A program made the position numbers and the translations under genes. From the NCBI GenBank assembly GCA_902729315.2, contig LR746265.1, forward strand, positions 4,940,892 to 5,004,891: a DNA stretch of 64,000 bases, in the 5' to 3' direction. Below are positions 12,001-23,100 of this stretch, piece by piece. The first letter of the stretch is position 1; each line of letters begins with the position of its first letter. Below the pieces are notes generated by a model. That model made no database searches. It had not been told where the DNA came from and saw only the letters and a list, made by a program, of their open reading frames with translations. This DNA comes from Spirodela intermedia (taxonomy: Eukaryota; Streptophyta; Magnoliopsida; Alismatales; Araceae).

Positions 12001-13450
12001 GAGCTTGAGGGTGATTCTGGTTGTTACAGGGTTCTCTCCAGCAAGACGCTGGCTGATGTTGTTGAAGCATTAATCGGTGTCTACTACGTCGAAGGTGGGG
12101 AAAACGCTGCGAACCATCTCATGCAGTGGATCGGCATTCAGGTAGATTTTGGCATGCAAATCATGGATTCTATGAACAAGCCCTACAATATATCAGAGAG
12201 CGTAATGAGGAGCATTGACTTTGATGGATTGGAAGGTATTTTAAATTTGAGGTTCAATAACAAGGGCTTGTTAATGGAGGCCATCACTCATGCTTCCAGA
12301 CCATCATCTGGAGTCCCATGTTACCAAAGGCTGGAATTTGTTGGCGATGCAGTTCTTGACCACCTGATCACCAGTCATCTGTTCTTCACTTATACTGATC
12401 TGCCCCCAGGTCGCCTTACTGACTTGAGAGCCGCGGCTGTGAACAATGAGAATTTCGCTCGGGTGGCTGTGAAGCATAACCTGCATGTGCACCTTCGACA
12501 TGGCTCGACTGCCCTTGAAGCCCAGGTGCTGACTCCTAGGCCAATAACTTCTACGCTGAGAAACCTTCAAGCTTCCCCTCTAGTTAACTTGCTTGTGCAT
12601 TTACCCTCGTGCATCACAGATCCGGGAATTCGTTAAGGACGTTCAAGATGAGCTTTCGAAACCGGGTCTGAATTCTTTCGGCCTGGGAGATTGCAAGGCT
12701 CCCAAGGTCCTGGGTGACATCGTAGAGTCCATCGCCGGTGCCATCTTCCTTGACAATGGATGTGACCCGTCCTCTGTGTGGAAGGCAAGCTTCCGATCTG
12801 CTGCCAACCCCCTCTCTCTCCTCTCCTCTCCTTTCCTCTCCAATGCACATCCCTGCTCGTCTTCTTGATCCATTTGTTTAACAAGGTTTCTTTGTTTGCT
12901 GCAACCCGAGTTGCAGGCGTTTCAGCCCCTGCTGCATCCTATGGTGACCCCAGAGACCCTCCCAATGCACCCGGTGAGGGAGCTCCAAGAGCGGTGCCAG
13001 CAGCAGGCGGAGGGACTGGAGTACAAGGCCACCCGCGCGGGCAATGTGGCCACCGTCGAGGTCTTCGTGGACGGCGTACAGATCGGCGTGGCCCAAAACC
13101 CGCAGAAGAAGATGGCCCAGAAACTGGCGGCCCGGAACGCGCTGGTGGTATTGAAGGAGAAGGACAAGACGAGGCGGGAGGAGGCAGAGGATGGGAAGAG
13201 GTCGTCGGGGCAGGTATACACCAGGCAGACGCTGAACGACATCTGCCTGCGACGGCAGTGGCCGATGCCGCAGTACCGCTGCGTCAACGAGGGCGGCCCC
13301 GCGCACGCCAAGAGGTTCGTCTATTCGGTTCGCGTGAACACCTCCGACCTTGGATGGACCGACGAGTGCGTCGGAGAGCCCATGCCCAGTGTGAAGAAGG
13401 CCAAGGATTCCGCCGCCACCCTTCTTCTCGAGCTACTAAACAAACGCTGA
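3..13450 (+). CDS. DCL1: DICER-LIKE 1, nuclear microRNA-processing RNase III (5' partial, 19 exons visible)
   Basis: Cuts pri-/pre-miRNA hairpins in the nucleus. Exons: 3-920, 996-1109, 3034-3244, 4046-4440, 4518-4737, 6328-6500, 6593-6715, 6829-6989, 7077-7310, 7493-7643, 7748-7930, 9608-9769, 9840-9935, 10030-10655, 11138-11238, 11329-11528, 11608-12525, 12620-12784, 12917-13450. All phases join to 1,894 residues without a stop. Seen in order: Arg/Asp/Lys-rich N-terminus (likely nuclear localisation), Walker A ETGAGKT (265-271), DECH (373-376), helicase C with [10 protein letters not shown] and QSRGRARK (about 720-765), DUF283 (about 835-930), PAZ (about 1150-1290), RNase IIIa ERAELLGD (1373-1380), RNase IIIb LEFVGD (from 1598) with its second acidic pair GDIVE (D1695, E1698), and two dsRBDs (about 1735-1805 and 1818-1893). 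Arabidopsis DCL1 is about 1,909 residues, so only a short N-terminal part is missing. The frame is open to the window edge, so the true start lies upstream. Intron 18 is GC-AG. Confidence 0.97.
1110..3033 (+). other. DCL1 intron 2, with a MITE-like insert
   Basis: A 1.9-kb GT-AG intron between the helicase motif I region and the DECH exon. It is AT-rich. The only structure I see is a segment bounded by 14-bp inverted repeats (1204-1709), described separately. No conserved coding sequence was recognised. Confidence 0.85.
1204..1709. mobile_element. possible MITE in DCL1 intron 2
   Basis: CAATCACGATGATA at 1204-1217 is the perfect inverted complement of TATCATCGTGATTG at 1696-1709. A second inverted pair lies inside it: GATATTCAAATATC near 1214-1227 and GATATTTGAATATC near 1657-1670. 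About 506 bp with terminal inverted repeats and no coding capacity fits a non-autonomous DNA transposon. I could not find a clear target-site duplication, so the family is unassigned. Confidence 0.4.
3245..4045 (+). other. DCL1 intron 3, no internal feature seen
   Basis: An 801-bp, T-rich, phase-1 GT-AG intron. The acceptor TGCAG ends at 4045 and the codon split across it is Gly. Nothing else was recognised. Confidence 0.85.
4738..6327 (+). other. DCL1 intron 5
   Basis: A 1.6-kb phase-1 GT-AG intron. It contains one short perfect hairpin (11-bp arms at 5176-5186 and 5192-5202, loop of 5) and several open frames without recognisable similarity, which I take as chance. Confidence 0.8.
7340..7375 (+). 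repeat. duplicated tail of DCL1 exon 9 lying in intron 9
   Basis: The last 36 nt of exon 9 before its final G (7274-7309, coding for the Cys-Ser-Gln-Leu-Pro region of DUF283) recur at 7340-7375 inside the 182-bp intron, with one difference in 36. The copy is not followed by GT, so it has no usable donor of its own. The sequences upstream of the two copies do not match. Confidence 0.85.
7931..9607 (+). other. DCL1 intron 11
   Basis: A 1.7-kb phase-0 GT-AG intron between the exon ending in Glu-Ile-Leu-Phe and the one starting Gly-Glu-Trp. Its 3' part from about 8651 onward, with most of exon 12, is duplicated near the right end of the window (62608-63682). No other element was recognised. Confidence 0.85.
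10656..11137 (+). other. DCL1 intron 14, hairpin-bearing intron with early in-frame stop
   Basis: A 482-bp intron splitting a Lys codon between exon 14 (ends AA at 10655) and exon 15 (starts G TAC GGT). The exon 14 frame read into the intron meets TAA at 10687-10689, 34 nt in, so retention would end the protein inside the PAZ region and remove RNase IIIa, RNase IIIb and the dsRBDs. A direct repeat of about 40 bp (10745-10786 and 10830-10867) precedes a long foldback (10909-11120). Confidence 0.85.
10909..11120 (+). ncRNA. long foldback in DCL1 intron 14, candidate intronic MIRNA precursor
   Basis: The arms 10909-11003 and 11028-11120 pair almost throughout. The best blocks are AAGTAGCTTTCCACTG near 10981 against CAGTGGTAGCTATTT near 11034, GAAGGTCTTTCCT near 10959 against AGGAAAGGTCTTC near 11061, TGTACCTTAACTG near 10928 against CAGTAAGGTGCA near 11089, and GAATGG near 10912 against CCATTTC near 11112. 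A 5-bp extension (GAAAA/TTTTC) closes an 11-nt loop. Most differences between the arms are G-U wobbles or single mismatches and small bulges. The structure is on the sense strand of DCL1, so it would be transcribed with it. Arabidopsis miR838 is known from a DCL1 intron; I do not claim sequence homology. An alternative is a foldback transposon. Expression and dicing are not shown by sequence alone. Confidence 0.6.
12785..12916 (+). other. GC-AG intron 18 of DCL1
   Basis: The conserved reading Val-Trp-Lys then Ala-Phe-Gln-Pro-Leu-Leu requires a junction AAG|GCAAGC (12784/12785) to TTGCAG|GCG (12916/12917). The donor is GC, not GT, and otherwise matches the donor consensus well (AAG|GCAAG). The 132-bp intron is CT-rich. 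No GT donor nearby preserves the frame and the conserved residues. Confidence 0.85.
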
Positions 13451-13865
13451 CCCCCACCCCTGTCTTATCTATTTAACGTTCCCATTCTTTCGCCGTGGGG
13501 CGCCTGTTCGTCTCTGTGCGTTTACTTTTAGTGCGCATACATGTATATGATGTCTCTCCAGCACTCGAGTGAGAGAGAGTCATCATATATATATCAACGT
13601 GGGATCTCGTTGATATTATCTCTCTCTCTCTCTCTCTCGCTGTTGGCGCGACTGTTCATCTCTGTAGTTTTTCTTTTATTGCTCTCCAAGAGAGAGAGAA
13701 AGAGAGGATATCACTCCAGCCAACAGCCGAACGTGGGGTCCCCTCTGATTTGTCAGCAATCTCCCTATGAGCTTCCGCAACAACAATCTGACAGCTCTCG
13801 CTTAGACAACTCAGATCTACTTAGTGCATAATGGCCAGCAGAGACGAACGGTAGGCTGAACCTAT
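13451..13865 (+). other. DCL1 3' flank with GA/CT hairpin
   Basis: Follows the DCL1 stop codon. I see no canonical AATAAA. A hairpin with a perfect 8-bp core (TATCAACG 13592-13599, CGTTGATA 13608-13615) is extended by a GA run at 13571-13579 facing a TC run at 13619-13638. Probably in or just after the 3' UTR. Confidence 0.5.
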
Positions 13866-14108
13866 TTGGTTATTGGGTCCTCGGAGTCGTACTTCATCCG
13901 TTCTGGCTACTACGGCGATGTCCTGGCTAACCACTACCTCTTCAAGCCCCACCAGGCGGGCACTCCTGTTGGATGTGGCAACATAAGACCGGCGAGGGAG
14001 AACAATGCCAAACCTTACCGCTTCCGCCGCAGACCTGCGGCAGCTGTGGTAAAGACGGGCCAGAAGAATGTTACCTATGAGGAATTACCGAGGCCATCAG
14101 TTGATTGA
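13866..14108 (+). CDS. unrecognised 80-residue open frame, possibly a gene fragment
   Basis: An 80-residue frame with a basic centre (about residues 45-65) and a Gly/Tyr-rich start. I do not recognise it, and I see no splice partner, TATA box or conserved neighbour. It lies about 400 bp past the DCL1 stop on the same strand and could be a remnant of a retroelement or captured exon. It is listed because its composition is more protein-like than the surrounding simple sequence, not because function is shown. Confidence 0.15.
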   Translation: MVIGSSESYFIRSGYYGDVLANHYLFKPHQAGTPVGCGNIRPARENNAKPYRFRRRPAAAVVKTGQKNVTYEELPRPSVD

Positions 14109-16740
14109 AAATGGGCAGTTCTTATAATTGATGCCCACTTTCAGTTCATATTGTTTCTCCTAACAATTAAGAAATTTTCACATAATTTTCTCACATAATG
14201 TTCATCTGGAAACGGCAGGCTATATATCACTAATATTTCACTAACTTACACCTTTTGATGCATTGTCTCGACTTGCTCGTATGGAAGTAAATATCAAGCA
14301 ACTAAGAATTTATGTGGCCTATCGTCTTCCTTGTGACTATACCATTCTCTGAGTGACCCCTGTGCTGTAGTTCTTTACCGGCAACTCCACCACCCTCTTG
14401 TTAGGATCGGAGTGGCAATTCCATAGGTAAACTGTGACACCCCAGAACCTCTCCATCGGGTTGACACCCGGGAGAAGCCACGTGAGACACAAGCGGAGGG
14501 AGGCAGGCAGGCGTCTCACACGCGCAACTAAAGCGCGGGCTACGCGGATGACGCGGTAAAACGGGAACTCGGCGGAGCGATCTCCCGGACCTGGAACAGA
14601 CGGACTAGGGGACCTGGAACAGACGGACCTGGAACGCCGGATCTACGAGAGATCCGGGAACAGACTGACGAAGTCGTCTGTACGAAGAAGGGAAACCTAA
14701 GGAAGGCAAGAACGGATAATTAGGTGGAGGACTATCCGGACTCCTCCGGAAGGCAAGGGAGGATAATGCGGCGGAGATTATTCCCCTCTCCCTCTATAAA
14801 AGTGAGGGTACTTTGCTCTCTGAGGGGGGAAGAGGAGAAGGAAGAGAAGAAAGGAGATTGAGAGAATGATGGAATCAATATGAGGGTTCATTCCCCACGA
14901 GGAGGAAGAAGAGGGAGGAGAAGAGGCCACGTCACCTATACACCCCTTCTCCCCTAAGGAAGGCGTTTCTCCCTCCAAGAGACTCCGCTTGGCATCCTTT
15001 GAGAGGGGACGCCTCTCCTTCCTCTATTTCTTATAAATACTCAAACTCAAGAATACTGGAAGAAAAATTGAAATTAAATTTGGAATCAAGAGGATTCGTG
15101 TTATCCCTCTCACCTCTTGGATTAGGGGTTCCTTCTCCCTCATTCGCCCCTTGGACTGGGGGTTCCTCCCCTCCTTTCATCGCCTCTTGGACTAGGGGGA
15201 CCTCCTTCTCTTCCTCTTCACGTCGTCCTCGCCATCTGCCCCGTCGCTGCCATTCCGCTTTCTCGCCATTCACCCCTGACGCCGCCGTTCCTCTTCCACC
15301 TCGTCCGCCCCGTCGTCGCCATTACCTTTTCTTGCCGTCCGCCCCGTCGTGACCACTCCCCTTCTCGCCAGCCACCCCGCCGCCGTCGTCCCGCCTCCTT
15401 GCTGTCCGCCTCGTCGCCGCCACTCCCCTTCTCGCCAGCCACCGTGTCGCCGTCGTCCCGCCTCCTCGTCGTCCGCCCGTCGCCGGCACTCCGGCTCCTT
15501 GCTGTCCACCCTGTCGCCGCCACTTCATCTCCTCGCTGTCGCAAACCCTCTCCTTTTCTCTCTCCTGCTGTCGCCACGAAACCCCCCCTTCTCCCTCTCT
15601 CCCGTCGACGCCCCTCTGTCTCTCTCCCGCCGTCGCCACGTAACCCTCATTCTCTCTCCCGCCGAAACCCTCTTTCCTATCTCTCCTACCGTCGCCACGT
15701 ACCCTCTCATTTTCTCTCTCTCTCTCTCCCGCCGACGCGCTCTCATTCCGTCCCCTTTTCTCTCTCCACCTTTTCTTTTCATTATTATTTTATTATTTCA
15801 CCTCACTTTTGGACCTCATTTTTAAATTCCGGCTCAAATAGTTCATTCACTTCAAACCACACCAGTCCACTCCTTGGTGCGAACCACTCAGTCTGAACCT
15901 TGGAAAATCACTGATAAAAATGGTGAAACTCGAATTAATAAGAATCTTTAAGATACCAAAATCTATATTGCAAAGGGGCGTTGATTTTTAAATTACTTGT
16001 GAAGTTGGTCATTATTTTTAAATATTTATTCTTAGAATTTGTGAGATTCATAGAATAGCCACCTTTGTGTGAAAGATTGATGGTTTTAACTTTACTTCAG
16101 AAGTCTTATTTGATTATTTGAATTAAATAACATAATAGGTAATTAATGATCTTAATTATCTTAACATTATAGAATAATCTGATATTAAGTCATCTGAATA
16201 TAATAGGTATTAAGTTCTAATTTTAAGGCTTCGGGGCGAGAGAGAGCTTAGGGATTCTCATACACATGAGGGGGACCTTTTGGAGAGAGTGAGGTGACAA
16301 CTCGTGAGGAGGCTAAGGTGGCTCTCGAACGCTGTCAGTGAACGAGTTGACTAAGAGTTGGGTGAAAGCTGGAAGTCACTGACGGAGAAGAGGGCCGTGC
16401 AGGACTCTTCTTCTCTCCCTTGTATGTCTCTATTCTCGGGAACAATATTCTTCTCATTGTGCCACTATTGCAGTACGATCGGGGGATTATTCAGCAGGTG
16501 TGACGTGGAGGCTGCTCGGTGTTGACGGAGCAACGGCGCGTTTCGGGTCGTTGAAACGGCGAATCGGAGAATCACCGGTGACACAAACCCTCGGAGAACT
16601 TCCGAGGGGAAGGGAGTCATTTTGGATTCAGCTCTCCCATAGGGAACACTTTTTATATGTAACGCTAGCGGCTTCAATGGAGGAGGACCGCGGTATTATT
16701 ACTCCGGAGGGGGGGGGGGGGGCACAATAAATATCCGATA
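14109..16740. mobile_element. composite CT/GC-rich repeat region, possible LTR-element remnant
   Basis: Contains TGTGACACCCC at 14433 (an end common in plant LTRs), a TATA-like CTCTATAAAAG near 14791, short direct repeats of a GACCTGGAACAGACGGA unit (14585-14640), three units of about 37 bp around CTTGGACTAGGGG (15110-15220), a GC-rich 66-67-bp tandem repeat (15250-15530), CT-rich sequence to 15780, and a run of 14 G (16709-16722). No reverse transcriptase, integrase or matching second LTR was found. Open frames here are biased by simple composition and I do not call genes in them. Confidence 0.3.
15250..15530. repeat. GC-rich tandem repeat, period 66-67 bp
   Basis: CACTCCCCTT at 15354 recurs at 15421 (67 bp later), and a diverged form CACTCCGGCT at 15487 (66 bp later). 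Half-period copies of about 34 bp occur upstream (from 15251 and 15320). Units contain CTCGCCAGCC and CCGTCGTCCCGCCTCC. The sequence yields Arg/Gly/Pro-rich frames on both strands, which is a compositional effect. Confidence 0.65.
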
Positions 16741-18729
16741 AGGGACTAGACATGTAGGGGCCCACTTCTCCCCATTTTCTTTTTCTTTCCACACAATACA
16801 ACACCTCTACATATGTGCACAAGGGAGCAGGTGATGTATGGAGGTCAACAACGAGAAGAGAGGGGACCGATTCAATGATACTATTGTTTGTCACCTCATC
16901 GCGTTGAGGTCAACGCCTTGGGAAGAGTTTGAAGTAAGACATGCGCTTATTGGGCCATCTCCTCCGCATCCGTCGCATTTCATGTGATTTCCAGAAAACT
17001 TGGTTTTATTTAGATTCCACGGAGCAGCTCAACTTCTCCACTCCCACCCCAACCTCTCCCCAACACAAGAACCCCCTCCCCCCCTTTAAACCACAGGTAT
17101 TTTCCTTTCACATCATTTCAGATTGTCCTTCCAACGTCATATGTCGCGGGGGAAAAACAACATTGCGGACTGATGAAGTAGTTAGTTCATTTCTAAAAAG
17201 GTAGCAGTCGTGCGGACCTTAGGCTCGAGCCACATTTTACGGCCAAAGCAAGGGAATTTCGAGGGGATCCATGGGAGCCTAAGAACAATCGAGTTGAGGG
17301 AGAGGCGTTAGACGCTGGCCCTTTTGTTAGCTTCATGCGTGACTGTGACTTCGTAGTTTCGTCACTATCTCTCTCTCAGATCTCTCCCCCGTACAAGTTT
17401 CATCTATGAGTGGTGATCGAATTTCCGCATGCTGGAGTAAGGATATCGTTCCTGTTTCTACTCGCTGTGTCTCTTTTCCGTAAATTCTGTGCCCTTAGAA
17501 AATGCTCAGGATACGTGGTTAACTGCATCTATGGTCAAATTATGTAATTTGACCATATTGTAAATTCATCGGATATCAAGTTATGTTTTGAGATGCTTTC
17601 CAAGTCTGTGCAAGTAATCAAAAAAATCCTGCTAAATAAAGAAACGAAACGAAGATTGAGACCACTGTGGTTGAATAGGACAGTAAAACTTTAGGAGTCT
17701 CGCCACTGTATGATTACGAGAACTTGAGATATACTCATATCACAATGTTGGAGAATATTACATTTGTTAAAGCCTAGTTAGAAGACCACCATAATAATGA
17801 AAGTAACTTTGATTCGTAGTTGAAAGCAAATGATAAAGAATAAGGATATCCATGCAAACTCAATTAAAATTTCAACTTGAACCATAGAATGAAATTTCAA
17901 CTTGTTATGGTAAACTGACACTTTCCCCGCTGTGGAAGAGAAATCGATTAATGCCTCGAATCACAAGTGGGAACAAGTCCAGATTTTAGACTGTGCATAT
18001 ACAGAAGGAAGATAGGTTAACTCGTTAATTGGAGAGGTCATTTAATGTAGGACCAGTAAAGGCATTAGGTAAGGAAAATGGAACCCTTCATCAAGATAGT
18101 AGAAAGGATGAACGATCAACGGATAGACAGACATGGACGTGGGGGTCACACTTATTACATCCACGACTTCATTCAACCTGTCACAACGCAGCTACAAAGA
18201 TTGTCTCTCACCTTGAGCGTGCATGAACCGACAGTGCGCCACCACACAACTTATCGGGCTCAGTCTTTTTAGTCAAATATCGAAACACTTCCAAGATTTT
18301 GATCGAACATCAAATATATGTTACTGCCACAAATGATATGAAGCTTCCATGAGTCAATCAGGTGAGTTTGCTCACTTCCGTGAAACAAGTAGTGATGCAT
18401 TTCAGAAAGTGCGATTCTCTCTTTCATATTACACTATTGAAATCGTTGCTTCAGAATATCCTCAGTCGACTGGCACTGATAGGGGGTTGGGCTTGGATTA
18501 CTCAAGGAGTTCCTGGAAGATCTGGAACACAATAGTTCGAATATTTCATTAAGAAACAATATATTTTCGATATACTAAAGTTTACAAGAAAACGTGACCC
18601 TGCCATGCATGCGTCTTGATATTTACCCATTGGCTACCCCTGGGGCTTGTTTGCTTTTATTGAGGACTGGATATCCAGAACAATCCAAGATAGCGGAAAC
18701 ACAGATTCAGACGGGAATCCAAAGGTGGT
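16741..18729. other. intergenic spacer, nothing recognised
   Basis: Mixed-composition spacer between the CT/GC-rich repeat region and the 3' end of PRX-A. A possible polyadenylation signal for PRX-A (AATAAA on the minus strand) is at 18656-18661. No other gene, RNA or repeat structure could be supported. Confidence 0.5.
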
Positions 18730-20073
18730 TCAATTGGTCACCCCACAGTTCAACCTTATTTCTCCTTTTTTCCCGGTGAGCACTTCGATTTTGCCCATCT
18801 TCACCATAGCCTCAGCAAACCTCTTCTTGAAGTGGTACTCGTTGGCTGCGTTCTTTTTCACCAGATGAGCAGTCTTGGAACTCGACAGGAGCGCCTGATC
18901 TGAGTGGAAGAGACCCTTGTGGACGAGGATGTTCTTGTAGTAGCTGGAGTCGAAGAGCTCTGGGCTGGGAGGGTCCATTGGGACTGTTAGGTTCGGGTCG
19001 GTGCTCCCTTTGGGACACTTCTTCTTCAGTTTCTTTGCGTAAGCCGGATCCAAACTCGGATCGGTGGTGGCTGTCGAGCTGAAGTTGTACAGCCGGCTGT
19101 CGATGCTGGTGCAATGAGACTTGCCGATGGTGTGTACCCCTGAAATTGCAAGAATAGTTCCCCACGAGAAAATAAAATGGTAGGAATTAAAATATATGGG
19201 TTCAATGTTTCCAAGCTGGACTGATAGATCCCTTTAAACGTGAGCGTTTATATGCTTCGTACCAGAAAGGGTGACCAGGTCGTCCAAGTTTAGACCCTTG
19301 CTGGCAAAGCTCTGAGTGAGCTGTGACAAATTGAACGTCGGAGGTGGTAAGTTTCCGAATGTCTCCGAGCTACGGGAGATCCTCCCATCCCTCCTTCCTG
19401 AGGGAACTTCGTACACAAATCCTCCGCTCTGCAGTTAGGAAGAAAGTCAGCCGAGCAGTCATGCCTATCCACAGGGACATCAAGTCTTGCATTCGCAAGT
19501 GATACGGTCTAGTCAATAATATTAGTATCTTGATTCTACCAGCTCAACACTATCTCTGGCAGCAAAAGCGATGATGTCGGCGCAAGACACGACACCCTTG
19601 CACTTCTTCTCCAGCTTGGCCTTAGCCTCGTCGATGAACTCGAACCCTTCCAGGCTTGGGTTGTTGATGGATGAGTCCTTCTCGGCGACGTTTTTCGAGG
19701 TGGAGTTGATAAGAATTGATCCGTCGCAACCCTAAATACATCAGAAGGAAAGAAGATAAACTGGCGTTGACGAGCTACGTTAACCGAACACAATCCTCTT
19801 CTCGACGAGAGGCATGTAAATATCGGCGTAAGTAGCTACGTAACTCACCCTCACGAAACAGTCGTGGAAATGCATTCTGATGAAATCGGCAGGCAGACCA
19901 CTGTCCTTCTTCACCGCCTTCGTTATAACCTTCTTCACGATGAACTCTGCATGCGGACATGTTTTCTCGTAATACCCGACTCGAAGCGTAGCTTCTGCCG
20001 TAGCACTGAGATACATGCCAAGCACCAGGGCCAGGAACATTATCTCCCCTCTTATTCTCGACCCCATGATCAC
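18730..20073 (-). CDS. class III peroxidase, intact (PRX-A)
   Basis: Secreted haem peroxidase that oxidises phenolic or other substrates with hydrogen peroxide, typically at the cell wall or vacuole. Four exons on the minus strand: 20073-19849, 19731-19540, 19428-19263, 19139-18730, giving 330 residues. Introns are in phases 0, 0 and 1, as in the two + strand paralogues. Seen: N-terminal signal peptide ending near Ala-Glu-Ala, distal site RMHFHDCF (catalytic Arg and His), GCDGS calcium-site motif, VSCADI, proximal haem-ligand His in SGVHTIG, and all eight conserved Cys. The motif is usually AHTIG; Val before the His is a mild oddity. A TATAAA (minus strand, 20108-20113) lies only about 35 bp before the first ATG. 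The second Met, at residue 3, is an equally possible start. The substrate cannot be inferred. Confidence 0.93.
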
Positions 20074-20107
20074 TCAATCTCTAATACCCTCGGCTGCAGT
20101 GTTGTGC

Positions 20108-20113
20108 TTTATA
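20108..20113 (-). promoter_or_regulatory. TATA box of PRX-A
   Basis: TATAAA on the minus strand, 35 bp upstream of the first ATG. The close spacing implies a very short 5' UTR or use of the second ATG. Confidence 0.5.
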
Positions 20114-23100
20114 AGCACGGGATCCATAGCCCTCTAGTATTTTATTCGGAATTATTGATTATCCATTTAAGTGGATTACTGTGGGGCAGATCTGGCTCGT
20201 GGAGGTTGGGTACTAGCGTATCGTGAGGAGGTATTAGGTTGAGGTTGCACGTTTAGTTTCCTAGAATATACACCTCGACAGCTCTTTCTGACGGTGACGG
20301 GACCCATTGTTGACCAGCAGCCAAATCGACTCAAACAGAAGAGATTGATTCTAAAGAACTATGATGATGATAGTAACCGCAACACAGCTGTTCCGTAATA
20401 ACTAATTCGATGTCGAGATGAGCTTGTGTTACGACATCGATGAAGGAGATTGATGACTCAGGCTACGGGGGGGGACCATGTTCAGCAGGAGCCACTGCCA
20501 TTCTTGATTTCATTGCAATAGTACTTGCTGACATTGTTTCAGAATAGGTTAAAGCTTCTCAGTATGTTGCGGGCATCTTGGAAACAGTCCCCATGTATGT
20601 GGATGCAGATTCTGGATTAGTTTTCCAAGGGTTGTGCCTGAGTAGACTAATAAACTTCCTAGAGCGGCGCCTGATACGTGATGCACCTGCTCCACCGCTG
20701 TTGGTGCTAGCTAGGTTAGAACGGGTTAGGTGCCTCCACCGTGCGACCCTGACGCGTGTGCCAAAATTGTCACGTTGGCCGTCGAGCACTTGCTGTGGAG
20801 TCGCGTCGACGATGTTAAGTCCTCGCCCTCCAGACGTGGACTTGGAGGATCACCCTGTATCAGAATCACTTGGCGTCTCCTAGTCGTGATGGATTGTCGG
20901 CGTCATTGCATTCTTGAAGTGAGGAGTCATTAATCTTTAGTGTCCCTTTAATTAGTCTACTGGATTGAGGTGTGTGCGTCTCTTTTGTGTGTAAAAAGCT
21001 GAATCTTACGGAGCGGTTCAACGCTATATTCTATGATGTGCTCTTCCGAAAAGAAACGCGTGTCCGTCACGCTTCGACGTGACGGCAACTTAATGATGGT
21101 AGAAGATGATGGCACGAGGATCATTGATTTTCTTCTGATTTCTCCTGTATTGCTACTGCTTCACCTATCTTCAATGGTTTTAATTTGAATCCGATTCCGA
21201 CTCCTCTTATCAATGGCGATATATACATTTATACTGAAAGAAAACTCCGGTAAGAACGAAGTGCAACCCGGAGAAAGAGCAGATTTGGCAACTCTCTCAT
21301 CCCGAACGGTACTGATGGTCCCTTATGACGCGACTAGAAGACGGGAATTGGTGAGGAACAATTATCGGCTTGAAGGAATCAGTCGCTGTTCCTGTCCAAT
21401 AATGAAAGAATCAGACCCCGACCGGAAATTCCGCAAATTTCTCACCGACAAAAGATCCAACTCTAATTGACTTTTCAACCCCTTTGTTATCTTGCGACGA
21501 TGTCGTTGAGCAGTTTTTCTGTAGCTTTTGATATATGTCTACTCATGATTAGTTGGCACGCAGACATAGGACACAAAACTTTGAGAGGTCCATTCCACCT
21601 TCCAATAGTGCCTCTGGGCAATATAATGCTGTTGATCCGACCGAAAACCTCATTACCATCGGGCCGCGGACAAAAGCCAGGTGTTAAACTGTCTTCAATA
21701 ATCTTCTCTTGTAACAGAACAATTTAATACGAACTTGGTGGGTTCGATCACCATCGAAAGAGGGATGGCTGTTGATTGTCACAATTTGACCGAAAACCAA
21801 TTTACGCCATGTTACCTTGGAGACGAATAAAAAATATTGTTCTGGCTACGTACCACCAATCCAAGTGATAAGGCTTTGGTGGGCGAGAATTAATGTCAAG
21901 ATCTCTCAATAAGTTCTAGAGAAAAATACAGCGAGTGTAGAAAAAATTAAATAAAGGTAAGGGCAAAGAATCTGACTCCAATATTGGGTTGACCTTTTCA
22001 ACCGGAATCATTAAATTCGTAGGTTGACGTATATATATTATCGGGTTTCTACAGAAAATAAAGGTTGAGTAGAAAAGTAAAATAATTAAGCTTCGTCATC
22101 CACCGAACGAGCGACGGAAAAGTTGGATCGTCCTTAAAACGCGCGCATCCTATGAGATTCAGATACCTACGGACGTGGGAAATGATGAAACTATTGTAAA
22201 TGACTTGGCACGTCTTTCAAGAAACTATAACTTTCACGTGCCTTTACAAAGCTACGCTCTACTCTAACATCACTGACAGAAGATCAACATTACTTTAGTG
22301 AGTACAGCCAGCTTGTTGGTGAAACCTAAGCACATTGACAGGATACAAACAATACTCGTCTTATAATAAAAGCGCATCGCGTAAGAGACTATGCAGCAAG
22401 ATGATATCAAAAGGGTTGCTTGAAGCACAATTTAGTTCTGACAACTATACCCATGCACCGACGAACTGTAGTTGAAAACGTGGGCGCAAGTAGAGGTAAA
22501 TGACCAATTTATACCATTATTTTAATGGAGTCGGGGATCTGGCAAGGAGTTGGTACAAGTAACTTGGACTTGGGCTGACCTCGATATGAGGTTAATTTAG
22601 GGCGTTCACATTAGGGCTGGGCACACAAAGACTAGCCCAATGGACTGAACAGGGATTGGGGCTCTTTGAAGTTCTGTCCTTCCTTTACAAAACTATGATG
22701 ACAAACGATACTATCAACAAAATAGCTAAATGTTCGTGCAACAATTTAACATTATTTTTTAATGGGTACTCTGATCGGTAGTCTGTTTTCAAATGGATTG
22801 TGATTGAGGTCAAGATAATATGTAGATAATACTTGCCCTCTTGTAAGGTTATTCTATGAGTAAATCCTACGACTCCTGATAACTTGATACTTGGGATGTC
22901 GTAGGTCTTAGGTGCAGTTATCTAAAATTATTTATATTTCCACTATCCTAATCAATCTAATAAATAGAGAAGGTAAGATAGAGGTCGAACCACAAGGAGA
23001 AAAACTAATGATCTTAAGAAATCTTAAGTAACGAGAAGAAATAGGTTACAAAATAAATAAGAGAAACAAAGATGGGAGATGAGAAATATGAGTGAAATGG

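Noticed and set aside
15218-15640. Arg/Gly-rich minus-strand frames
   Set aside because: They follow from the GC-rich tandem repeat and show no domain.
14433-16588. A complete LTR between TGTGACACC and GGTGACACA
   Set aside because: Too long, no second copy, no primer-binding site after it, and no element proteins.
18029-18868. Short + strand frames over and beyond the PRX-A 3' end
   Set aside because: No similarity; those past 18730 are shadows of PRX-A exon 4.
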